Source of the DNA: an uncultured Porphyromonadaceae bacterium | GTDB taxonomy: Bacteria > Bacteroidota > Bacteroidia > Bacteroidales > Muribaculaceae | Length of the DNA: 27,958 nt | Assembly: GCA_900541555.1 (NCBI GenBank) | Contig: UQKE01000030.1 | Location: 1-27,958, forward strand | Reading direction: 5' to 3' | Shown here: positions 8,701 to 16,351 of the stretch, piece after piece | Layout of the letters: each line of letters starts with the position of its first letter | Position numbering within the stretch: position 1 is the stretch's first letter | Translations under genes and position numbers: made by a program | The notes under the pieces: generated by a model | What the model saw: only the letters and a program-made list of their open reading frames with translations | Told to the model about the DNA's origin: nothing | Database searches by the model: none

Positions 8701-8783
8701 GTGGTACGGGTTCTGCCGGTATCGACAACTACAATGTGCCGACTACGCGCAGCTTTAACTTCTCACTTAGCGCTACATTCTAA
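5724..8783 (+). CDS. SusC/RagA-family TonB-dependent outer-membrane transporter
   Basis: Outer-membrane barrel that, with its SusD partner as a lid, imports oligosaccharides (sometimes peptides) using TonB energy. The 1019-aa length is typical. Residues 1-20 are a signal peptide (MRKQLLLLLFSLFAVVGYA). About 21-100 are the carboxypeptidase-regulatory-like domain (GTTRGTTTDLDGKYSI). About 95-110 carry the conserved EEVVVTAMG stretch leading into the plug (SLQGKVAGLQVSSGG; EPLVILDGMPIRGG; GAAASALYGQEAANGVIMI), and the rest is a 22-strand-type barrel ending in SFNFSLSATF with a terminal aromatic. There is no N-terminal extra domain of the signalling type, so no anti-sigma partner is expected. The SusD-like gene starts 2 bp after the stop. 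The substrate cannot be read from the sequence. Confidence 0.95.
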   Translation: MRKQLLLLLFSLFAVVGYARTVTGVITSAVDKLPVIGASISVEGTTRGTTTDLDGKYSIDVDDNSVLVVSYVGMTTQRITVGSRSVIDVELQENAQVLEEVVVTAMGQTQEKKKLNFAVQSLSADDVTAGQSVNFANSLQGKVAGLQVSSGGSSPNSSTQVIIRAISSINTSQSNEPLVILDGMPIRGGGSTLGDLNANDIENMSVLKGAAASALYGQEAANGVIMITTKKGKEGRLEVTASGSWEISNAIHVPKIQDQFIAGSGGFFKENSTGGWGPYLTSADHVYDNVGGFLGTGFLQKYDMSISGGGEKFNAYASASYLKNDGIVPEDYKDRLSVFLKAEFKPSDKVTMQLTTNFVNAKSRAFGNSMSTVYGWAINKNMADYATLEGRPNWSNRYENWDLLTDDERISATISPYYGRYMDESETESTRMILNGQISYEPIKNLVFTGKVGYDKGFSHYESYTVPRFIDSDFIDPESSALANYRYKFGAYTFSPSASSQLTAQILGTYNVTFNEDYTLNVLAGAEYKLNEGLDANMAGQEFLLDGFYSFMNTNPDLFTTSQGTDYYMSLSHTRRNKFGYFGELRFDYKGMAQLSVTGRYDGSSTLKQVDCTYFYPSVTAGVIFSELFKISNDWFSYGKLRGNWAKVGKDAPAYRFTPSFKNWEVFPDGGWGIDATTAVAKELEPEMTSSWEIGADLRFFDSRTRLDVAWYSTTVDNQIVTVRVSPTSGTILQTRNEGSIENKGLEVTFGQDILRSKDFDWTLNANFSFNRGKVISLPEDMTEIQGTQYGDIFPTAYLHGSTTAISGKDYERAPDGQIIVNENGYPVISAAKGNLIGNREPDWLLGLGSTFRWKDLTVGFLFDGRCGGDVVNVTRRSLFSNGMDALLTKYRSHEAVFKGVVKQADGTYAPNTTPIIIDSNFINNYFYAVSSNFIEDGSYIRLSYVTLAYDFTRFLSKNCPIKGLKLSATGRNLFLLTKYTGTDPQILAGTGGGTGSAGIDNYNVPTTRSFNFSLSATF

Positions 8784-8785
8784 AA

Positions 8786-10738
8786 ATGAAGTATCATATG
8801 AATAAATTGAAATTAATAGCCATGTCGATTCTCTTGGGTGTCACGGGCACCGGCTGTGTCGACATGCTCGACGATAACGAAAATCCCGACAAGGCTGCCA
8901 GCGTAACGGCAGAGACGGGTTTGCCGGTGATTGTATACTACGCTGCACAGACCAACTACGACCATGCAGAGTACAACATCTACTTGTCGCAATGTTTGAC
9001 CACGACCGGAAAGGCCACGACCGGCTCATACGGTTATAAAAACGGTTGGGAATTCTTGACGATGAATCGCCACCCGCAATGGCGCCGCCATTATTACGAT
9101 ATTGGTGAAAATATTAATATCTTGATGGAGAATGCCAATGAAATAGGATCTCTGAACTACACTTTGATTGCTCGCGCCATCCGCTTGATGTCGACGCAAC
9201 TCACGACCGACGCTTTCGGCGACATGCCGTTGAGCAATGCATATCAGTCGAACTCTCCGACATACGACACGCAAGCCAGCATCTACGCGTGGATGCTCAA
9301 CGAGGCTGATGCTTTGATTGCGGATTTTTCAAATCCTGAAATCATCAACGCTCCGGGCAATCAAACGATTACAGTGGCTCAAGATCGGGTTTATGCCGGC
9401 GATTTGAACAAATGGAAAGGTTTGGTTTATGCTGTGAAAGCACGCATTTTGCTTCGCAACATTCCGAACATCGATACTTCGGCTGCAACTTGCCAAGCAA
9501 TTTTTGATGCCGCACAAGAGGCAATCAACATTTGGCAAGCCGATGCAATGTACGGCACTTTCTTCGGTAGCGAGCCGCGTTACAATTTCGATGGCGGGCA
9601 ACAACAAAAAGCCAATCCTTGGAGTGCAGCTCAGCCTGTTATCAACTCGTGGGAATCGCGTAAGAACTTGTTGGATAGCGCAGTTCCTTCGAAATTCTTG
9701 CTCGCCGATATCATGGGCGCGTTCAACCAAGACAACGCGACGAATTCGGGTGCTTACGTAGGACGTCGCGGTTATGCCGACGATCCTCGTGCAGCTTTGT
9801 TGTTCATGCCGCACACGGGTCCTGTTTCTCCGGCAAACACCGGTACAAGCAAGGTGAAATTGCGTTGGTTGGAAAACAATATCGGCGTGCCGAGCACGGA
9901 ATTCCTTGCTTCGAACTATCCTTATCTTTTCTGTGGAGCTTATGCAGGAAGTGAAGATGCGTATGTGCCGTTGTTCACGATGGAAGAACTTTACTTCATC
10001 CAAGCAGAAGCAAAATATTGGATGGGTGAAAAAGCGGAAGCATGCCGTTTGGCAAAAGAAGCTACTCGCTACAACATCGAACGCCATCTCCAAGCATTCC
10101 AGAAGAAATATCCTGATATCATGTATCCGGGCAATGTCATGGAATCCGACGGCGTTTATACTTACCAAAAGATAGACTCTCGCGACCGTGAGGAAGGCGA
10201 CTTCACTTACTCGAAGATGTATTGGGACGGCATAGTAGCCGCATTCCTCGACGATGCGTCGATGCCTTCGAAAGACGAATCGGGCGCAACGATCATCCAA
10301 CCGGTGAAAGGCGTTACGGATCCCGCAACGAAAGGAAACCACCATTGGTTCTTCAATCCGGCGGAATTCAGCTTGAGCGATTTGATGCAAATGAAATATG
10401 TGGCAATGTACATGCAGCCCGAGCAATGGACCGACATGCGCCGTTACCACTATAGCAACAACCGCAACCATTACGGAATTGGTGCAAACCAAGAAATTGT
10501 CTATCCGACGCTTCGCCGCCCGTACAACTTGTATGCTCCTTATTGGATTGACGGCATGTCGGAAACGGAAAAAGAGAACACGTGGATTCAACGTATCAAT
10601 TACGACCCCGAAACGGAGGAAAAATACAACCGCAAAGAGCTTGAACGTCTTGGCGCGTACAAGAACTACTTGTGGCTGCGCGAACCGATGATTTGGGCAG
10701 AAGCCCCGGGCGTGCGTACTTCTTTGACACAAGAATGA
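8786..10738 (+). CDS. SusD/RagB-family surface lipoprotein
   Basis: Surface lipoprotein that binds the ligand and caps the SusC barrel. A lipoprotein signal ends at GVTGTGC (Cys about residue 24). The start could be the second Met (8798, MNKLKLIAMSILLG), which gives a more ordinary signal peptide; the first Met lies 2 bp after the SusC stop. The SusD helical fold is suggested by the N-terminal part (WRRHYYDIGENINILM; ARAIRLMSTQLTTDAFGDMP) and the TPR-like stretch MEELYFIQAEAKYWMGEKAE. The C-terminal part (QPEQWTDMRRYHYS) is typical of the SusD-like families seen with large partners. At 650 aa it is longer than archetypal SusD (about 550). It is followed after 19 bp by another lipoprotein gene in the same operon. 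Confidence 0.92.
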   Translation: MKYHMNKLKLIAMSILLGVTGTGCVDMLDDNENPDKAASVTAETGLPVIVYYAAQTNYDHAEYNIYLSQCLTTTGKATTGSYGYKNGWEFLTMNRHPQWRRHYYDIGENINILMENANEIGSLNYTLIARAIRLMSTQLTTDAFGDMPLSNAYQSNSPTYDTQASIYAWMLNEADALIADFSNPEIINAPGNQTITVAQDRVYAGDLNKWKGLVYAVKARILLRNIPNIDTSAATCQAIFDAAQEAINIWQADAMYGTFFGSEPRYNFDGGQQQKANPWSAAQPVINSWESRKNLLDSAVPSKFLLADIMGAFNQDNATNSGAYVGRRGYADDPRAALLFMPHTGPVSPANTGTSKVKLRWLENNIGVPSTEFLASNYPYLFCGAYAGSEDAYVPLFTMEELYFIQAEAKYWMGEKAEACRLAKEATRYNIERHLQAFQKKYPDIMYPGNVMESDGVYTYQKIDSRDREEGDFTYSKMYWDGIVAAFLDDASMPSKDESGATIIQPVKGVTDPATKGNHHWFFNPAEFSLSDLMQMKYVAMYMQPEQWTDMRRYHYSNNRNHYGIGANQEIVYPTLRRPYNLYAPYWIDGMSETEKENTWIQRINYDPETEEKYNRKELERLGAYKNYLWLREPMIWAEAPGVRTSLTQE

Positions 10739-10757
10739 TTTTTAACGCAAAAACAGA

Positions 10758-11822
10758 ATGAACGTTATGAAAATGCAATATAAATTAGGAATGATAGCTG
10801 CAGTCGCATTGTCGATGACCGCATGCGAAGTCCACGACCCGTTCGACGATGTATTGGAAGTGGGGCAACCTGTCCCGACTGTCACATGGGCATTGGGCGG
10901 CACGGTGGCAAACGCCGGCGATGAAGTGGCTTTCGAAGGCAAATACTATACCGAGCCGGGGAAAACTCCGGATCATTCGGAAGTTTGGGCAAACGTTGTG
11001 AAGACAGAGTCGGCTGCTGCCACTTCTGCTTTGACAACATCCTTGAAGTACACGCAAACGGTTTCTTTGACCGATACGGTACGCGCTTCGCAAGTGATAG
11101 CAACCTATCCGCATTCGATGGCGGAATGGGACGGTCACGAATACGTGTTGAACGCGACATTCCCGACTTCGCAAACGCTTCGCGCTGTCAGCTGGACAAA
11201 TATTTCGGATTGGGACCAAGAACGTTTCGATTCTTACTATCCTGCCGACTTTGCTGCCGATTTCGTCTCGACGGTGATCGACTACTTGACGCAAGACAGC
11301 ACTTACTACAACGACTTGCGCAACGTGTATATCAACTACGACTTTACGCCCGAACAGATCCAAGGCGTGAACGCAGCTCATGCAGGATATGAAATTCCGG
11401 TGGAAACTGATGCCGGAAACAAGAGCGACCTTTGGTACACGAACACGGAAAACGTAGTGGGCAAATATTATGTGGAAATCGTTGGAGAAGCTTCTGTTAT
11501 CCACGAAATTTCGCTTGACGAATGGGATGAAAACGACGATACGCGCACATACTACGACGTTTACGAATCGTCGCCGTGGGTATTCTGCCGTTACAACGAC
11601 GATGCCGGCGCGATTGTCACTTCCGTTCGCGCTCAGTATATGCCGACGTTTATCGATTTGCTCAACTTGATTCCGTTCACCGATTGGATTCACAACACGT
11701 CCAATCAAGTTTACAATGTGACATTCACACGCAACTATTCGCAAGATGTTGTCTTCAAAGTAGTTGATACGGATGGCAACGTTAGCTACACGACGGATCA
11801 ATACACAGTAACTATTAACTAA
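10758..11822 (+). CDS. Unrecognised lipoprotein of the SusCD locus
   Basis: I do not recognise a family. A lipoprotein signal (KLGMIAAVALSMTAC) predicts lipidation at about residue 23. The mature part is acidic, rich in Thr, Tyr and Trp and probably all-beta. An N-terminal section (about 35-145) reads like an immunoglobulin/SusE-type module (VTWALGGTVANAGDEVAFEG), and a second section (about 145-354) has aromatic-rich strands, including YYDVYESSPWVFCRYNDD, and ends in VSYTTDQYTVTIN. The position, third after SusC and SusD, is where surface glycan-binding proteins (SusE/SusF-like) usually lie, so a binding accessory is the best guess. Start choice: Met at 10758; Met-4 (10767) or Met-6 would leave a tidier signal peptide. 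It is followed by the PKD lipoprotein after 17 bp. Confidence 0.85.
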   Translation: MNVMKMQYKLGMIAAVALSMTACEVHDPFDDVLEVGQPVPTVTWALGGTVANAGDEVAFEGKYYTEPGKTPDHSEVWANVVKTESAAATSALTTSLKYTQTVSLTDTVRASQVIATYPHSMAEWDGHEYVLNATFPTSQTLRAVSWTNISDWDQERFDSYYPADFAADFVSTVIDYLTQDSTYYNDLRNVYINYDFTPEQIQGVNAAHAGYEIPVETDAGNKSDLWYTNTENVVGKYYVEIVGEASVIHEISLDEWDENDDTRTYYDVYESSPWVFCRYNDDAGAIVTSVRAQYMPTFIDLLNLIPFTDWIHNTSNQVYNVTFTRNYSQDVVFKVVDTDGNVSYTTDQYTVTIN

Positions 11823-11839
11823 TCACATTCTGGGATCAA

Positions 11840-13549
11840 ATGAAAAAGTTTCTTTTAAATATCAGTTTTATAGCGGCGTTGGCGACGATGGCGGTATCCT
11901 GCGTTGATCCGGAGCCGGAATATAAGGATTTCCCGTCGAAGGATGTGGATTTCTCCTATGCCGTTGCGCCGAATGCAAACGGCGAAGTGGAATATGCGCT
12001 CGACTACTATGTGGTTTCAACTATCCAATTCACCAATACGTCGGCTAAATCCGGCAATGTGACTTGGGACTTTGGCGACGGAACAACTTCCAACGAGGCT
12101 AATCCGCAGCATAAATATGCGACTGCCGGCACATATCAAGTGAAATTGACAGTGGAAGGTGTTGGCACATGCACGTATCCAATCATGATTTACGATATTT
12201 CTCCGATGCTTTCCATCAAGGAGCAATCGGCAGAGGTGCTTACAATCAACGATGTGTCGGTAGATTTCGACATTTTCTTGCCGAATCCGGAAAACAAGCG
12301 CGTGAAATACGTTTGGACATTCCCTGACGGCGCTGTCACGGAAAATGGCGACCCGATTACCACCTTTGAAGGCTATGCCGATGAAAATGGCAACATTGAA
12401 TATCCGGGCAAAATTCGCTTCAAGAACGTAGGTTCGCAACGCATCACTTTGCAAACTACATTCGACCTTGATGGCGAAAACCGCCGCTTGGAAGACTCTT
12501 ATGTGAATGTGCAAGTTGGTGCAGACCAACCGTACAAAACGCTTTATTATGCCGCTTATGAAGGCAATATCAAGGCATATAAGCTGATTCCTGACGGAGC
12601 GCTTCCGGAAGGCTCGAAAAACCTGCCGTTCGATATGGGCGTAAGCAGCGGCGTGATGCCGATGACGATTTGCTATGCAAACGTTGACGGCGAAGGCTGG
12701 ATCTACATGCTCGATTGCGGTAAACAATACACTTACATCAATGACGAAAACGGCGTGAACGGCGACGGCAAAATCAACGTGATGCGCGTCGACGGAACGG
12801 GAACGAACTTGTTTGTATCCAATGTCGGTAAGGCAGCGTTCGACGATCCGTTCTTCGGTTGCGTTGATGGCGACAAGTTGCTTTATTCCGACCGTAACAC
12901 GGGTGTGCGTCAACTCGCTTTGAACACTCGTGGCGCAACGGAAGCAAACGACTATTTCGTGAAAAACGACATGTTGGGCTACTACAAACGTACCACGCTC
13001 GACTATGGCGCCATCAGCACGACGATGCTGAAAGACTCAAAAGGCGTGTATTGGTGGGGCAAATGCTTCAACGGTTACGGAATCTTCCGTTTCAAAGCTG
13101 AAGACATTGTTCCGGTCTACACGGATGTGGCAGCCGGCCCGTATCCGGTAGTTTTGTCTAACGTGAACCTTCGTTCGTTCATGATCGATGAGGAACGCGG
13201 CAAACTCTATGTGTATCGTTCGAAAGATGTCAATGGCTTCTACGAATATCCGCTTCCGGGTGACGGCGACGGGACGGACTTGACGACAGTGGCTACGAAA
13301 TCGATATCGATGTATGCCGACCCGATCAATTCCACTCAAGATGAAGGCGTTTATGTGCCGCAAATGGCTCTCGATGCAGAAACGGGATTTGTATATTTCG
13401 GATTCAACAAGGCTGCAAACGACAATTCGTCGTATGTGACGGGATTGAAATACTACAATCCGACTACGCAATCGATTGTTGAAATCACAGACTGCCCGGA
13501 TAAAATCCTTGGCATTACGATCAATGACAATAAGACCAACTTGTTCTAA
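11840..13549 (+). CDS. PKD-domain lipoprotein with C-terminal propeller-like region
   Basis: A lipoprotein signal (MKKFLLNISFIAALATMAVSC, Cys 21) places it at the cell envelope, probably on the surface. Residues about 40-118 are a PKD domain with the hallmark WDFGDGTTS and HKYATAGTYQVKLTV. About 120-230 form a second, more diverged PKD-like module (YVWTFPDGAVTENG, then VGSQRITLQTTF). The last 330 residues alternate short beta repeats (GEGWIYMLDCGKQYTYI; GKLYVYRSKDVNGFYEYPL; ETGFVYFGFN) like a propeller reading a value at each blade. No catalytic motif is evident. By context it is a surface glycan-binding or scaffold protein of the SusCD locus; a lyase-type propeller enzyme cannot be excluded. 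A strong hairpin terminator begins 34 bp after the stop. Confidence 0.88.
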   Translation: MKKFLLNISFIAALATMAVSCVDPEPEYKDFPSKDVDFSYAVAPNANGEVEYALDYYVVSTIQFTNTSAKSGNVTWDFGDGTTSNEANPQHKYATAGTYQVKLTVEGVGTCTYPIMIYDISPMLSIKEQSAEVLTINDVSVDFDIFLPNPENKRVKYVWTFPDGAVTENGDPITTFEGYADENGNIEYPGKIRFKNVGSQRITLQTTFDLDGENRRLEDSYVNVQVGADQPYKTLYYAAYEGNIKAYKLIPDGALPEGSKNLPFDMGVSSGVMPMTICYANVDGEGWIYMLDCGKQYTYINDENGVNGDGKINVMRVDGTGTNLFVSNVGKAAFDDPFFGCVDGDKLLYSDRNTGVRQLALNTRGATEANDYFVKNDMLGYYKRTTLDYGAISTTMLKDSKGVYWWGKCFNGYGIFRFKAEDIVPVYTDVAAGPYPVVLSNVNLRSFMIDEERGKLYVYRSKDVNGFYEYPLPGDGDGTDLTTVATKSISMYADPINSTQDEGVYVPQMALDAETGFVYFGFNKAANDNSSYVTGLKYYNPTTQSIVEITDCPDKILGITINDNKTNLF

Positions 13550-13582
13550 GAATTGATTTTGCCTTAAAAGGGCTGTAATGAT

Positions 13583-13626
13583 AAAATAGCTGTTCCTTGT
13601 TGCAGTAATGGGGAACAGCTATTTTT
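13583..13626 (+). terminator. Hairpin terminator inside the locus
   Basis: AAATAGCTGTTCC (13584-13596) pairs perfectly with GGAACAGCTATTT (13612-13624), and the right arm runs into five T (13622-13626). This is a 13-bp stem with a 15-nt loop. The next gene begins only 7 bp further on, leaving no room for a promoter after it. It therefore probably works as a partial terminator that lowers expression of the two downstream enzymes. Confidence 0.8.
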
Positions 13627-13633
13627 AAATAAA

Positions 13634-16339
13634 ATGCATGTTATGAGAAGAATATTTACACTGTCGCTGCTGTCGGCAATATTGTTTGCACTTCCGCTTT
13701 CGGCACAGAAACGCGAGCATCGTGCCGTGTGGATGTCGGCGTATACCGGCTGTTGGCCTTCGGGCAAATTGACTGCCAATAATGCCGAGCGGCAAAAAGA
13801 AATTTGCCGTATGGATCTGGACTCGTTGCAGCGTAGCAACTTTACGACGATTTATTATCATGCCCGCATATTTTGCGATGCGACTTATAATTCGAAATAC
13901 GAGCCGTGGTCGAGCACTGTCTCCACGGCGCGAGGCGTGGAGCCTGCCTTCGATCCGTTTGGCTTTCTCGTCGAGGAGGCACATGCGCGCGGCTTGGAGG
14001 TATATGCTTGGCTGAATCCTTATCGTTATTTGGACTCTTCCTATCAAGAGGATTGGGGCAGCGCAGGGGGCGACAAGAATTATGAAAACAGTCACCCCGA
14101 ATGGCTGATCAAATGGAAAAACGGCAGCCATACGTGGACGATTCTCAATCCGGCGCTTCCGGAGGTGAAGCAACGCATTGTCGACGTGATAGCCGACATT
14201 ATGGACAAGTATGACGTCGACGGCATTGTGTTCGACGACTATTTTTATCAAAGCAGCTTGCCGGAAGAGTATGATGCGGAGTGGTACAATGCTTATGTGG
14301 CCGAAGCCGAGGCAGCAGAGGAAACACCGATGTCGCAACTCGACTGGCGGCGCGAGAATGTCAACGACATGGTGCGGAAAGTGAACGCCTACATCAAATC
14401 GACAAAACCGTGGGTGCGCTTCGGAATCGGACCGGCCGGCATCGCTTGCACGGACGAGTCGATTGCGGAAAAATATGGCATTCTGCCCAGTCCGGGACAC
14501 GACAATCAGTATAATAGCATTGCTTCCGAACCGGTGGCATGGCTTTATGAAGGCTCGATCGACTTTATTTCACCGCAGATTTATTGGCTCGACAGTTATG
14601 CGACGTTGGCACCGTGGTGGTATGAAACGGCAGGCAAGTTTAATCGCCATTGCTACACGAGCCAGACACTGTCGTCGTTTTCAAGCGCAGCGTCGATGAA
14701 TGTCTATGTGAATCAAATCGACTTGACGCGCACCAATGACATTTTGGAAGCTCCGGGGTATGTGTTTTTCCAATGGAGGCTTCTGAAATCCTCCTCAAAA
14801 AGGATTGAACGGAAAGATGTGAAATTGCTGCACTGGTTGCGCGAGAATGCATACCACGACCATGCGTTGCCGCCGGCCGTGACGTGGTTGAAGGCGGATT
14901 GCCCGGGCGTGGTGAGCAATTTGAAGCGCGACGGGCGGACATTGTCGTGGAACGGTCCGGAGAATGTGCGTTATACGGTTTACGCAGTTCCGGCCGATGT
15001 GCCGATGGAAGATTTCCGCAAAGAGGCGGAATATCTGCGCGGCATAAGCTACGACACCACGTTTGAGATACCGCAAGCAGAGGCGAATTATCCGAAATTC
15101 GGCATTTCCGACGAAAATCTCGATGCCTACAATTATGCAGTGGCAGTGTTCGACCGTTACGGCAACGAATACAGTGCTACATTTGTGGGTTCGGAAGCAA
15201 GCGTGTCGGACAAGCCGACATTGACTTATCCTCTTGAAGGCGACTTCACTCCAAACATTTTCGAATTTAAATGGGAAGGCACTTCGCCGTTGTATGAAGT
15301 CATGGTGGCGACCGATCCGGAAATGGAAAACGTGGTGACACGCAAAGAAGTGTCGGGCAATTTCCTCGCGTCTTCTGAACTTTGCACCTTTGAAGCGGGC
15401 AAAGATTATTATTGGACGGTTACGGCTCGCGACAATAATGCGGCAGAGACGCGTTCGGATGTCAATTCATTTAAAGTGGATGTGTTCCGAATCGTTTCAA
15501 TTGCCAATGAGGCAACCGATGTGGATTTGTCTCCGATTGTGGAATGGAGCGAATTCGACGAGGGCGCGACATATCGTTTGGAGATTTCCGAACGTTGGTC
15601 GTTTTCTTTGTTGAAAGCGGAACTGACCACCAATGCCTGTTCGATGGCAATTCCCGATTATCTCTTGGCGGGGAATACGCATTATTATGCGCGTGTGATT
15701 GGAACCCTTCCCGACGGCTCGACGCAACGGACGGCGACTGTCGAATTTACGACGAGATATGCGGAAGTGCCGATGCCTACGATTTTGGCTCCGGCTTCCG
15801 ACGGCGAAACGATGTATAGCAACAAGTGCATTGCTTTGCAGCCGCAAGAAGGCACGATAATGACTTACATCATGGTGAGCGCGAGCAAATCGTTCCCTGC
15901 GCGTTCGTCGTATACGGGTTCGTTTGAAGGCAGATACCATTCGCCGAATTTGTCGGAAATAAAAATGATTTCCACGCCGTTGGAAGATGGGAAAACGTAT
16001 TATACGCGTGCCCGCTATTCCTATCGCGACGAAAGCGGGACCATCGTCTATACCGATTGGACGCCGGCGCGTTCGTTCGTTTACAGCGCGGCATCCGGAA
16101 TCGACGAAGTTGCGACATCCGGCGTGTATGTCGTGTCGACCCCGTCGCCGGTGCTGGTGACCGGCGAGGCAGGTGTGCGTGTCGACGTGTTTAGTGCCGA
16201 TGGACGGATGGCAGCGTCGCTGACGACCGACGAAGCAGGCAACGCCGACTTGTCGGGCGTGGGCGGCAAAGGCGCGTATTTGTTGAAAGTCGTTTTCTCC
16301 GGCGGAGAAACGGAAACTTTGAAATTTGTAAAAGACTAA
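13634..16339 (+). CDS. GHL10 (family 10-like) glycosyl hydrolase, T9SS-type C-terminus, copy 1
   Basis: Probable secreted glycosidase. The signal peptide (MRRIFTLSLLSAILFALPLSAQ) fits better from the second Met (13643). Residues about 27-390 are the GHL10/DUF187 TIM barrel: KREHRAVWMSAY, FTTIYYHARI, AWLNPYRY, NPALPEVKQRIVDVIADI, then VDGIVFDDYFY (about 194-204) with the paired acidic residues and DFISPQIYW (about 309-317). After a linker come three Fn3-like modules (about 525-610, 618-705, 710-810). The last 80 residues match a T9SS type A sorting domain (VDVFSADGRMAA, KGAYLLKVVF, TLKFVKD). The family includes E. coli DigH (YddW), a peptidoglycan glycan-strand hydrolase, and B. subtilis YngK. 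By context it probably cleaves the glycan imported by SusCD. It is a tandem paralogue of the next gene, which starts 12 bp later. Confidence 0.9.
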   Translation: MHVMRRIFTLSLLSAILFALPLSAQKREHRAVWMSAYTGCWPSGKLTANNAERQKEICRMDLDSLQRSNFTTIYYHARIFCDATYNSKYEPWSSTVSTARGVEPAFDPFGFLVEEAHARGLEVYAWLNPYRYLDSSYQEDWGSAGGDKNYENSHPEWLIKWKNGSHTWTILNPALPEVKQRIVDVIADIMDKYDVDGIVFDDYFYQSSLPEEYDAEWYNAYVAEAEAAEETPMSQLDWRRENVNDMVRKVNAYIKSTKPWVRFGIGPAGIACTDESIAEKYGILPSPGHDNQYNSIASEPVAWLYEGSIDFISPQIYWLDSYATLAPWWYETAGKFNRHCYTSQTLSSFSSAASMNVYVNQIDLTRTNDILEAPGYVFFQWRLLKSSSKRIERKDVKLLHWLRENAYHDHALPPAVTWLKADCPGVVSNLKRDGRTLSWNGPENVRYTVYAVPADVPMEDFRKEAEYLRGISYDTTFEIPQAEANYPKFGISDENLDAYNYAVAVFDRYGNEYSATFVGSEASVSDKPTLTYPLEGDFTPNIFEFKWEGTSPLYEVMVATDPEMENVVTRKEVSGNFLASSELCTFEAGKDYYWTVTARDNNAAETRSDVNSFKVDVFRIVSIANEATDVDLSPIVEWSEFDEGATYRLEISERWSFSLLKAELTTNACSMAIPDYLLAGNTHYYARVIGTLPDGSTQRTATVEFTTRYAEVPMPTILAPASDGETMYSNKCIALQPQEGTIMTYIMVSASKSFPARSSYTGSFEGRYHSPNLSEIKMISTPLEDGKTYYTRARYSYRDESGTIVYTDWTPARSFVYSAASGIDEVATSGVYVVSTPSPVLVTGEAGVRVDVFSADGRMAASLTTDEAGNADLSGVGGKGAYLLKVVFSGGETETLKFVKD

Positions 16340-16351
16340 ACAATAAATGCA

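Noticed and set aside
9329..10732. A 467-codon open frame opposite the SusD-like gene
   Set aside because: Same explanation; no promoter, ribosome-binding signal or recognisable motif.
13540..13561. A promoter for the GHL10 genes using TGATTTTG at 13554-13561
   Set aside because: The second base differs from TAnnTTTG, and no TTTG lies 19-21 bp upstream.
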